64,000 nt of DNA. Origin: Gigaspora rosea. Taxonomy: Eukaryota > Glomeromycota > Glomeromycetes > Diversisporales > Gigasporaceae. The stretch spans positions 35,216 to 99,215 of the forward strand of contig QKWP01000270.1 in NCBI GenBank assembly GCA_003550325.1. Direction: 5' to 3'. Position numbers and translations under genes: made by a program. Below, piece by piece: positions 47,205 to 58,127 of the stretch (position 1 is the stretch's first letter; each line of letters opens with the position of its first letter). Under the pieces are notes generated by a model that saw nothing but the letters and a program-made list of their open reading frames with translations, was not told where the DNA came from and did no database searches.

Positions 47205-48500
47205 AAATTCGGTACTACAAGATCAGATTAGATCTTTTGTTTATAATTAGATCTTCTATTTTTTTTTACTTTTTTGTTTTCATTTCATTTTTTTATTTTT
47301 TGTTTTTATTTCATTTTTTTGTTTTCATTTTTCAATTTTTTTTTATTTATTTTTTAATTATTAATTTTATTTTTTATTTTGGCGCTTTACAAGAACACCT
47401 TTGCAAGAAGACATACAACTTTTCAAAACCTTGCACATGCCTACTCAGTCTTCTGACACTTTCAAAAACACCAAGAACACTTCTTTAGAGAAATAATTTA
47501 GTTAGACACAAGGTTATGTAAGTTTTTGCAAGGTTTTGTGTTATTTATTTTTTCGTTTCGTGTTTTTTGTTTTTGTTTTTTTTGTTTTATTTTAAAATTT
47601 TTTTTATTAATTTATTTTATTTCAGCACTTTGTAAGAACAAAACCCTTACTTCCTGACACTTAGCAAAAAAAACCAACCCAGACTTTTTCAGCATTTTAC
47701 GACTTTTTTGGCATTTTGCATATTAGTCTAGCTTTTGCAATTTTTGAATTTGCAAAAACACGAACTCTTACTTCAGAAAAATAAAGATTTGGGGCTTTAT
47801 TTATTTTTTTAATTAGTTTGCTTACACTTTTTGTTTTTTTTGTATTTTTTTTACTTATTTTTTTAATTTTTATTTTAGTTTATTTATTCCTAACTTCTTT
47901 GACACTTTACAACTTTCCTTAACAATTTGCAAGAACACCAACATTTCTAAGAAATAATTTTTTATTTTTTTCACTTTGAAGTATTTAGAAAAAGAGAGCT
48001 AAACAAAGGTTATGGCCAAAATAAAAGAAGTAGTCAAAGCAAAGATGATAGAAAACAAGGAAGTGAAGATAATAGCTAACTGTGGGTGAGCGAAAATAAG
48101 TGTATAGAGCTATAGTAATAGAATTAAATGTGACAAAATGTGAAAGTAGATTAAAATATTTGTAACAATGTAAAAATAATACTATATAATAATATAATAT
48201 ATAATAAAGTATGTAATATTAATTAAAAATATATATTTAATAAATATAAAATATAATGTATAATAATAATAAATAAAAAAATGTAAAATTTTATATTAAA
48301 TTGCAAAACCTTGCGAAATAATGCGAAAACCTGTAAAAAAGCATGATTATATAAATATGTATAATCATTTATTTATTTTTAAAAAATTTTGAAAATTTGC
48401 GAAAATTTGCCAAATATTGCAAAAATGTGAAGAGATCACAAAATTTGCAAAATATTGTGAAGCAATGCAAAAATATCAAAATATTACCTCCTGTATGCAT
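47205..48500 (+). repeat. Low-complexity dispersed repeat, copy 2
   Basis: Colinear with the reverse complement of 1302-2720, from ACAAGATCAGATTAGATCTT at the left to the GCGAAAATTTGC area at the right. Many TTGCAAGAACACC and CACTTTGCAAGAAC phrases. The 83-codon open frame at 47237 is a Phe-rich homopolymer product. Confidence 0.7.
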
Positions 48501-48608
48501 TAGTTATTGATCTGTATAAGTATGCAACCCCTGTAGGGAGTAATTTGCATTTTTTATTTAGTATATTTTGAAATATTTTGAAATAATGACCATAATATTA
48601 CCATAATA

Positions 48609-48923
48609 TGGGTGTTACACATTAAAACAGCCCTTTTTATATATAATTTATTTGAGATAATTGAGTTTAATTATTTGGTTTGATTTTTGAACTGATTCGG
48701 ATTAATTAAATTTTACGATTTTAATTGGTTAAATGTAACAGGTGACTATTGGGTAATTTCATGATGTGTTGACCTTACATGGCCTTATATAATTTATTTT
48801 TTACAATTTTATTGATTTTTTATTATACAAATCAACTTCATTTATGTCAAAATTTATAAATCTGATAAAAACTCAATTTTTAAAAAATTGCAAAAAAGGG
48901 CTATTTTAATGTGTAACACCCCA
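48609..48923. repeat. 315-base inverted-repeat element
   Basis: The ends TGGGTGTTACACATTAAAAC and TGGGGTGTTACACATTAAAA are inverted repeats extending through AGCCCTTTTT (about 30 bases). No open frame. Flanks are too AT-rich to define a target duplication. Confidence 0.85.
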
Positions 48924-49059
48924 TATAACATAATATATTATGTAATATACCACATCAATTATAAGATTTTTATAATATTACGGGCTGTAATATCTTATGT
49001 AAGATTATGTATATATAATTTGCTAATAGAGTTTTAATTACTCGTTTGGAAATTCAAAG

Positions 49060-49160
49060 TCCAAATGAGTGATCAAATCTTTCAAATTAGTAATCAAATC
49101 TACAAACAGGTGATCAAATCTCCAAACAAGTAATTGATCACCCATTTGGAAATTCAATCA
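49060..49160 (+). repeat. About 20-base tandem array
   Basis: Three to four units of GTGATCAAATCTCCAAACAA, then the inverted form TTGATCACCCATTTGG, giving a small foldback. Confidence 0.75.
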
Positions 49161-50708
49161 TCTGACTATGCCACAAAATATGCCAAAATAAGAAATAAAT
49201 AATGATAAAATAACAATACTAACTAAAATAGAAAAAGTTAAGCATAAAACACCAGTATGCTCATACATGAACACAGTATATTGACATATGAAATGATAGC
49301 TTTTTAATGCCCAATCAAATGCAAGATTTTGCGAAGACATTCTAGATGATAGGAACTATACAACTGTCAATTTGCATGACTACATTCCTGGTACAAAAGC
49401 AATATTAAAGCAATATTTGTATATTTTTACTATATAGCTTTGCTTTAATATTAAAAATTTTCCCAACTAAATATCTATCTTCAAATATCTCTTTAACCAA
49501 GAATGTCAAACTGCTATCACATAGAATAGCTTTGTATTGTGCCAAAACCAATATGTAGTTGTATTCTATTGAGTTTATCCAAAAATAAAAAGTGTAAACA
49601 ATATCAATTTTTTAATAGTGATAAGTTATTTTACCTACTTTGTTGAAAAATTTTTGGAAAAAAAGAAGTGAGCTAAAAAACAGAAAAGTTACTAGTATTA
49701 CATTTAAGAAAATATGTACCCAAAAACTTTTTTTTTTGTTATTATTATTGCTTTGCTATAGGATACTTTGTTAATAAAGAATATTTTAATTCTTTTTAAA
49801 ATTTCTTATACAAAAGCACTATTTGACAATTTTCTTGTAAAAAAATGCTTTTAGCTTGTATGCTAAATATAGAAAAGAGTTCTTACTCAGCAAGTTGACC
49901 TTTATAAAAACTATATTTCTGTGTTATTCTACTATACTATAAGCATATACCACTTACTAACAAAACGTTTTGTATTTTTTTTCTGTGAAAAAATTTGGGC
50001 CAAGAGATCATCAGAAAGAGTTTACTGTAAAAATAAAAAATTGTATTTTTTAAAAAATTGGTTGTACAGTATGTGATAGCAAGAGATATCCAATTTATAC
50101 TATAAAGCACCAATTTCTAGAGCTTATATAATTGTTTTGATTGGCTAATTTTGATGCACTTGATTCTAATTGGTTAAATAAATCTATATTTTTTCTTTTT
50201 TTTTTTTTATATTAAGTGCCAATTTTTTAAATATTATAAGCTTTAACTTCTTATAGCTTTCTTAAAATAAAAAAAATCCTCTGACAAAAATGTAGTTTAG
50301 TTAAAATTCTATCAATTTGTTAGAGGGTTTTTTGATTTAATTTTTTTTAAAAAAGTTATAACTATTTAAAGTTTTTACTAATAAAGAGTGGATATCTCTT
50401 GCTGTCCCATACTATAGCTTATATTTTTACTAATGAAGCCACTTTTTATGCTTTAACAAAAAAAATTTTTACTATAAAATACCTCTTTCTGCTCATGCAT
50501 TATTCTTATCTTACTTTAATCCTAACTAACAAAAAGAATGAATTGTTTTGGTTGTTTTGATTAACCAAATTTGATAAAAATTTTTTTATTTTAATTATAT
50601 AGAAATATAGAATTCAAATAAAAACATTTTATTAAATTTGATTATGAATATGCAGAGATATATTAATATAAATTTTTTGGTTTTCAAAAATGTATATAAT
50701 TAAAAAAA
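49161..50708. other. AT-rich intergenic region
   Basis: No gene supported. The minus open frame 49158-49340 is short and membrane-like by composition only. Confidence 0.45.
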
Positions 50709-50881
50709 GCTGTGCCAAAATTGGTTAAAAAAATTTTATTGAAAATATCTCTACAAGTTCTTGACCAAATAAATAAAATCTTTTTATTTTAATTTTATGT
50801 TCTATAAAATTTAAATAAAAATTTTTATTGAATTTGGTCAAGAACTTATAAAGATAATATTAATAAAAGTTTTTAAAAGCT
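50709..50881. repeat. Foldback repeat, AGTTCTTGACCAAA family, complete copy
   Basis: The left arm has ATCTCTACAAGTTCTTGACC and the right arm GGTCAAGAACTTATAAAGAT, facing each other around an AT-rich centre. Related arms appear at 51339-51480, 52255-52350 and 54295-54472. Confidence 0.75.
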
Positions 50882-50989
50882 AAAATATTTAATGAGATGA
50901 TCTATACATACTATGGTACAAATAGCAATTCTCTTTATTATAAAAATTATAATTAAAAATATTTATAAAAATTATAATACAGTTAGACC

Positions 50990-51174
50990 TCTCTAAATGC
51001 ATGGCATCAGGACCATAGTAAAAAATTGAATTAATATACATTTAGAGAGGTTATGCATTTAAAGAGATAAAACTCTATAAGTATTATATTATTTGGTTTT
51101 AAGAAAAAATATGCATCTAGAAAGATTTTCTATATTTATGCATTTAGGTGGTTGCATTTAGGAAGATCTGACTG
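50990..51174. mobile_element. TA-flanked MITE, pogo/Tc1-like ends
   Basis: 185 bases with ends CAGTTAGACCTCTCTAAATG and CAGTCAGATCTTCCTAAATG (reverse complement), flanked by TA on both sides. CAGT(C/T)(A/G)RACCTC ends with TA targets are typical of pogo-like mariner elements. Internal copies of the same end motif (51041-51060, 51140-51165) indicate partial self-duplication. Confidence 0.85.
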
Positions 51175-54100
51175 TAATTTAAAATTTTATGTTTATATAA
51201 TATATATTAATTAAAAATATTATAAATAAAAAATACATTTATTGAAGTTTGCAATTTAATTTGATTTGAATTTAGATTTTTAATTAGTGCAAATGTATTG
51301 TAATGCATTTTATAAGATCTGGTATAATATAAAATCAAGAACTTATAAAGTTATTTTTAATGAAAGTTTCTGTAAAAAATTTTAGCACAGCTTCTTTGTA
51401 ATATATATTTTTGAGAATAAAAAGAATTTATTAAAATCTTAGCAAGTACTTGATTAAATAATTAAATTTTTTTAATTGAATTCCATATATTTATAAAATT
51501 AAAAAGCAGGGAGGACTTTCATATTTTCAGAAATGCACAGGTCTGATTATGAGGTAGTTGACCAATCATAAAACTGTTTTTTATCCACATGATATGATTT
51601 CAATAAAAACAGATAGATAATCATTAAACATATTACAATTTCTTTCGTAAGTTTGAAGCAAACTAACTTGCATTGTAAATGAATAAAACTATTTACTTAG
51701 ATTAAAATATAGCTTATAAACACAAGAGCTTTATTAAAAAGTTTCTTATAACAAGTTATACACTCTTTATCCCATTTTTATACTTCATCTATAATTAACA
51801 AAACTATACTATTGCATATATAAAATGAATCAAATGTCTTATAGAGAATACATATAACTTTTAAAAATAGTCTACATAAATTTATAAATGAAAAAATACA
51901 AGTTAATTTTTGGATAACAAAAGAAAAAAACAAAAAAAAACAAAAAAATTGATGTTAAAAGTTTATAAAATTAAGCAATACAAAATATTTTTATTATCTT
52001 TTTCTATATGGTAAACAGTACTTTAACTCTTAGTATACTATCTATTATTGTGTAATTTGGCATGATTCACTATAATTCAACAAAGAGATACTTGCTAGAA
52101 AGTTCTTTTGTTAATAAAGTGTTGTATCGATAGTTATTTTTTTTTAAGTTTAATTAGACCCAAAAAATTCTGGTTTTATAGTACTATAAGACATATAAAT
52201 ACTTGTATAATATTGATTCCAGAAATTTTCAGAAACAAAAATCCTTCCTGCTAAATTAAAATAAAAAATTTTTATAAAATTTGATCAAGAACTTATGGAA
52301 TTATTTTTATAAAGTTTTTGTAAAAAATTTTAGTAAAACTTTTTTGTAAAAATTAATTATTTTGTAAATGCACATTCTCTTAAATAACTTTTATATCATA
52401 CTACCTCTCTAAATGCACGTAGCTAATCAAATTTTAGTATTTGAGATAGATTATACAGGACCCTGAACAATCTATATAAGGTCATATTTAAAAAATTGCT
52501 AATAGAGGCCCTTTTTTTAAGTATGACTGAAGTTCTATTTTATTGGTTAAAATATGTGATCTACAGATCCACATCTTATTAAATTTGATTGGCTAGTCAC
52601 AATTCTATATAAAGTTAATTTTATTAATATGATAATAAAAAAAAAGGTTTGTACAAAAGTTCTGGGTGGTAAAGTTTAACTTTGTTGTAGATGATTATAG
52701 GTGTATGTATGTAACTAAGTTATTAATCTTTATAATAATAAGGGTTTTCACTATAATCAACCCTTTTATATAAAGTTTGCACAGTTAAGGTTCAAGTTTT
52801 ACTGAGCAAAATTTCTCTATAATCATTTAAAAAAAAAAAAGAGTATTCAGAAAAAAAAAATTTGAATCTAAGATAAATGATAATTGTTTAGGTAGTGTAA
52901 CAACTTTTGTTTTTTAAAAAAAAATATGTACATAATTTTTTATAAAAAAGATTTTAATTTAATATTTTATATTACATATAACATTTATTTCAAGAAGCAA
53001 AAATATTATACTATTATACTGTTGGCAATACCAAAAATCTGCAAATCTTGAGTTGGTTCCCATAAAATTTGAAAATATTATTAAAAGTGCAAATTCTCAA
53101 TTTAAGGGAATATAATGAATTTAGTTATTTCTAAAAAATATTCTGCCCATAGTATAAATAAAGCAAAGAAGTTTGTCATTGGCCTGTACTATATGTTGGC
53201 AAGCTTAATGGTAATAAAAATACTAAAAAGAGAAGGAGGAAGAAACTTTAGAAAAAATAGAAGGGATTTCAGATATTTCAATTTTGTCTAAATTGAAGAC
53301 AAAATTAGTCAAACAATTTTTGGTAATATTGATATAAATAAAAACCAATAAATAACAACAAATCCAGTTTTCTTAACTGAATAAGTTTGTAAAATCATAG
53401 TAAGTTCTTTATTGTAGTACCTTTGTGAACTAGCTGCTAAAATTTTATAAGCCAAAAGTGCCAAAAAAGTAACAGAATTCTAAGTTTTTGTGTACTTATG
53501 TTACTTTATAACAATTTATTAGTAAAAATGTATTTAGTAAAAGTTAAGCAGAATGCGGATTACTCAGATTGGTCTCTACACTATATCCATATATTAACAA
53601 AAGAATAAACTGGCGAAGTTTCATAAAAAACCTGCCTGTTTTTCATATGTTATCTTAAGATATATATTCCTTTTATATGATTTTAATATATAAAAAATCA
53701 TATAACTATTTATGCATATAGGATTTCGGTCATGCTTTTTTTTTAAAAAAGGTTATATTTAAAAAGTAGATATTGGATAAAAAGATTATATTTGAAAACA
53801 GCTAATAGGCAAAAGGAATATATTTAAAAGAATGCTAATGGAATAATTTTTATAAATCTTATATTTGAAATGTACTATAAAAAATCTGAAAATAATTTGG
53901 GTCAGATATTTAACATGGGTTATGACCCAGGTCAAATAATAGTGAACTGGCAGGTAATAAATACAAAAATTGAAAAAAGACAAAAATTTGAAAAAATAGT
54001 ATAAACATTTTTTTTTTTTTACATTTTATAAATATATATTTATGATATATGACAATTATGTATCAAATAGTCTTAATAATTTTTTTATCTTTTTTATCTT

Positions 54101-54204
54101 TTTTTTTTTTTTTAGAAAATATAAATTCTTATTTTTTTTTTTAAGATAGATTATAATTTTTTTAGTAGAAGTTACACAAACTTGATAATTTAATTTTTAA
54201 GCTG
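51175..54204. other. AT-rich intergenic region with repeat fragments
   Basis: No gene supported over 3 kb. Arms of the foldback family lie at 51339-51480 and 52255-52350. A fragment of the pogo-like MITE end (CTACCTCTCTAAATGCACG) is at about 52400. Otherwise A/T runs and short random open frames. Confidence 0.5.
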
Positions 54205-54291
54205 CAATTTAATTGGCTCTCCATAAATGCAATACCTCTCTAATGCACATTGTAGGCTTGTCTGTACAAGTTGCATTTATGGAGATTTGAC
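54205..54291. repeat. Short relative of the pogo-like MITE
   Basis: GCTCTCCATAAATGCA and TGCATTTATGGAGATTTGAC face each other, and TACCTCTCTAATGCAC lies inside. Probably an internal-deletion copy of the family at 50990-51174. Confidence 0.6.
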
Positions 54292-54294
54292 TAT

Positions 54295-54472
54295 AACTCT
54301 TTTTGTAATGTATGTTTTTGAAAATAGAAAAAAATTTATCAAAAATCTTGGCAAGTTCTTGATCAAATTTGATAAAAAATTTTTATTTAAATTCTATATG
54401 CCCATATCAAATTTGGTCAAGAACTCATAGAGATATCTTTAATAAAAATTTGTGTACCAATTTTAGTGCACT
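54295..54472. repeat. Foldback repeat, AGTTCTTGACCAAA family, second complete copy
   Basis: Arms TTGGCAAGTTCTTGATCAAA and TTTGGTCAAGAACTCATAGA face each other, with AATGTATGTTTTTGAAAATA upstream as in the copy near 51400. Confidence 0.75.
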
Positions 54473-54888
54473 ATTGTTTATATAAAAATTTTATATAGTT
54501 GTTTAAACATTTTTTAACAATATTTTAGTATTTGAAAAGCTAATTTAAATTACTTAACTACTATTAGATTTGTTCCAATAAGGTTTATAGATTTAATTAT
54601 GTAGTTTGAACTGTTAGCTAAATATTACTAAAGACTTTTATTAGGTTTTAGCATATAAAATAAAATTTATTCCAAAATTTCCTATTATTCTAATATATCA
54701 GATATTAATTGTATTAATTTTATTCAAATTATCTAATAAAACTTTTAGATTTTTATATAAATTTTTTATGCTAAAATAATCTTTTTTTTGGCAATTAAGC
54801 AAACTTGTTTAGAATAAAATTTTATAGCAAAATGCATATTTAAATTGTATAAAAATTGCAAAATTTTAATTTAAATTAGGAGGAATGT
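54473..54888. other. AT-rich spacer
   Basis: Nothing recognisable beyond A/T runs. Confidence 0.4.
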
Positions 54889-55107
54889 ATTTGTCGCCCC
54901 CCGCGACACAGTTTTTTGTCACGGGTTATTTATAACTCAAAACTTTACTAAGATAATACCTATTGCACTTCTAACAAAAAATGATCCTCTATCAATTCTG
55001 TATTAATCTTGACCCTAACCCTAATAATCTTGACCCTAACCCTAACCCTAACCTTACTTTACTTTAATGGCCTTATTGCCCGTGACAGTCACGGGGGGTG
55101 ACAAATG
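54889..55107. repeat. MITE with C-rich ends and telomere-like core
   Basis: The ends TATTTGTCGCCCCCCGCGAC and CATTTGTCACCCCCCGTGAC (reverse complement) differ at CpG positions among few others. The core has CTTGACCCTAACCCTAATAA, then a second TTGACCCTAACCCTAACCCT stretch. No open frame. Confidence 0.85.
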
Positions 55108-55588
55108 CAATTTTTCTTTAAATTATAGAACATTTTTATTTTTCTTTTCTTATTAATATAATTATTTGTAAAAATTAATTTTAATATATAAAGAACAAAA
55201 TATCAAAGCTTCAACGTTCATAGTAATTTTATATATATATTTTTTTATAAAAAATTTATAGTTAAAATAGTATAACAAATTGTTTGACTAATGTACTAAA
55301 GTTTTTTTTATCTTGTCTCACATCCGTATACTACATGTTATAACTTTTTGCATAATATAAAGCACTCTCTTGCCAACATTATTGTCAAAATAAATAGCTG
55401 TACCTCATATAACGTTCCCGGTCTGACGCTAATTCGCAGAATGTGTTTATTAATGTCAATTTATTTTCATATAAAATATTAGTCATTAATTAGAATATTT
55501 TTTGTCAATTTCGATTAACCAATAAAATTTTTGAAAGGACACGAAATGATCTACAAAACTCGGCCAATTACAATAAAAAGTCTATGTA

Positions 55589-55982
55589 CATTGGCAATAA
55601 ATAATGTAACACGTGATATTTTTATAACAATAACTATTGAAATTTTCACTATATAATTTTTTCCATAAGAATAAATTTCATCAATCGTAATTCCTAAAAA
55701 ATATTTTTTCAGTTTTTCTTAAAAATTTTTATAGCAAAGTTGTTCAAAGTCACAACCCTAGCAAAAAAATTTTATAAGTAATGCTTAAAAAGTTTTTTTA
55801 CTAGGGTTTCGACCGTAGAACAATTTTGCTATAAAAATTTTTTTAGGAATTATGAATGATGAAATTTATTCTGATATAAAAAAAATATTTTAAAATTTTT
55901 TCTAAAAATTTTGAAAATTCCAATAGTTACTATGTTTTATTATAAAAATTGTCACGTGTTGCATTATTTATGATTGCCAGTG
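55589..55982. mobile_element. 394-base foldback, TA-flanked
   Basis: Arms of about 190 bases. The ends CATTGGCAATAAATAATGTA and CACTGGCAATCATAAATAAT are inverted repeats and the element is flanked by TA on both sides. The centre has ACCCTAGCAAAAAAATTTTA and its complement. Tc1/mariner-like insertion preference is inferred from the TA. Confidence 0.88.
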
Positions 55983-57129
55983 TATAAGTGGCAAAAGCTG
56001 TGAACCGCTTTTATTGCATATTGTGTATAACGCATATAAAGGATAAAGAGCTTTATTGATAAAATGGCTTTCATTAGTTTTAATAGTGTTTTAATCAGTT
56101 AAGGGATATAATTAGTATTAGAGCTTTATCAAAGCATATTGTAACGAAAGTATATAATAAAGGCCTTGCAACCTCATTTCATAACTAATTCCTTCTACAC
56201 TAAGCGGCATAGTGATGTGGCCATTCATATTTCTTGAGCACGTCATATTAACATTGCTCTGTCCGGCTGTTTTCTCAGCGTACTGAGACAGCTGTGGATG
56301 TTATGTCTCCCGACGTACCATGGATAACTATAGTTACTGTTTGTTAATAAGAAGTTATCCCGAAGTATTGACGAACAAAGCTTTGATTTATCCAATCGCC
56401 AAATATAATACGCCTCTATCGATAGGTAGTTTGGGTTTGTAAGGTTAATTGGTTAGATTTTAGATTGGTTAGCGATGTCATCAGAAATATCAGGTTAAAG
56501 ACACAAGGAATGGCAATCCAATCAGATGCAGCAAATTGCATTACTATTAAACCACACTTTTCATCGATTTCCGTTCCTGGTATATATTATAACTGTTAAA
56601 CAACATCTATATAACTGTCTGTATATCATTTTAATCAATTACATAAATATAGATAATTTTGACTACTTAGTAAGCAGCGATTAGAAACTAATACTTGACC
56701 TATTCTTTGAATTAAATACAGTACGTATTTTTACTAACCATATAATAACCGTGATAAGTTATGAATAGAATTTTAGTTGGTTAATTTACTATACATATAT
56801 CATTAATTTAACAGTTACAAATAATATTTAATTTAATTTAATAATATAATAAAGGATGATTTCAACGCTAACTGATGGTGAAATTCACCAGGTATACTGA
56901 TTCAAAAAACGGCTTTAATAATTAGTGTTCAATAAATTAAGTAAAAACTCTAAAAACCCAAAACTCTAAATAATTAACACTAACTTTAACTAAAGTTTAA
57001 ATTTTACTTTAAAATTAGAGGTAAAATTTTCGATAGAACATTTAAAAAAAATATAGTTGTGAATTTCACCCTCGGTGTATGCGAGTCATTATTAATATAT
57101 AAAATGTATACTATAAAATTAGTATAAAA
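55983..57129. other. AT-rich intergenic region
   Basis: No gene supported. It contains modules shared with 23.1-24.1 kb (TATAATAAAGGCCTTGCA, TTTTCTCAGCGTACTGAGAC) and a lone CCGTTCCTGGTATAT at about 56570, matching the 19.3-kb and 61.95-kb repeats. Confidence 0.5.
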
Positions 57130-57446
57130 CGGGTGGCAATCAATTAATCGACAATCACTTCACCGACATAACATTTCACCGACAATTATTCACCGACAAG
57201 TTCATTTTACTGACAGTTTATTTCACCGAAGCTCATTTCACCGACAAAGTAATTATGGTTATTGTCGTTAGGGTTAGGGTAGAATTAGGTATAATTAGGA
57301 CTAAAATTAGTGTGCTTTTTGAAAAAAAACTTGTCGGTGAAATGAACTTCGGTGAAACAAACTGTCGGTAAAATGAACTTGTCGGTGAGTATTTGTCGAT
57401 GAAATGTTGTCGGTGGAGTGATTGTCGGCGAAATAATACGAACCCG
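57130..57446 (+). mobile_element. 317-base foldback element, CpG-rich copy
   Basis: The ends CGGGT and CGGGTTCG are inverted; multiple TTCACCGACAA motifs occur in the left arm and TTGTCGGTGAA in the right arm. Flanks TATAAAA(C) occur at 57123-57130 and 57447-57454. About 17 CpG sites are intact, against one in the copy at 25150. The centre has GTTAGGGTTAGGGTAG. The minus open frame 57233-57469 is a by-product. Located about 680 bases upstream of the gene at 58128. Confidence 0.93.
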
Positions 57447-57992
57447 TATAAAACTAATATAATAGGCAATATAAAAACTAATACAATTTAAAAAAAAAAA
57501 AAAAAATTTTTTTTAATCCTTTAATACAGTAATAACGCCTGGACATCATTAAATCTGATTATATAGTTGGCTAAAAATATTCGTTAATTTGGGGTTAAAA
57601 AGTTGGGGTTAAGGGTACATCTATTATATCCTTAATTTTGCATAATGGGGATATACCTTAATTTGGAGTAAAGATAATGATCGTTTGTGTAAGGAACGAT
57701 AACCCGAGATAACAAAACAAACTAAATATATTAACATGAATAATGATTTTGTGTGGCGAAAAATAACTTAATATTGTTAACATACAAGTGAGGTTAATTA
57801 CAAATAAGGCCTATAAATTAAATATAACAGTGATATATTATAGATTTTCTAGAATAAGATCAATTCTAAATAGTGGTATGTTGTATAATTTATTGTAAGA
57901 ATGTGGCTTTTTATTATAATCAGGCGAAATTTCTTAAAATTCTTTGCCAAAATGCGTAAATTTTGTACAATTTCTAATCTATCTATAACCAT

Positions 57993-58004
57993 TATATATA
58001 TAAG
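57993..58004 (+). promoter_or_regulatory. Possible TATA box of the short paralog
   Basis: TATATATATAAG lies about 125 bases upstream of the start codon at 58128 and is followed by a short leader. In such AT-rich DNA this is weak evidence. Confidence 0.3.
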
Positions 58005-58127
58005 CGTATATCTGACTCTCTAATTTTTAATTTTACTTGTACAATACGTAAAAGTTCTAATAAAATAAAAATAAACATCCTTAAAAAATAAATAAATAAA
58101 TAAAAGTAATCACTCATAGTAATCAAC

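Noticed and set aside
54930..55065. True telomere or chromosome end
   Set aside because: Only a few CCCTAA units, bounded by inverted repeats of a small element and followed by 9 kb of ordinary sequence.
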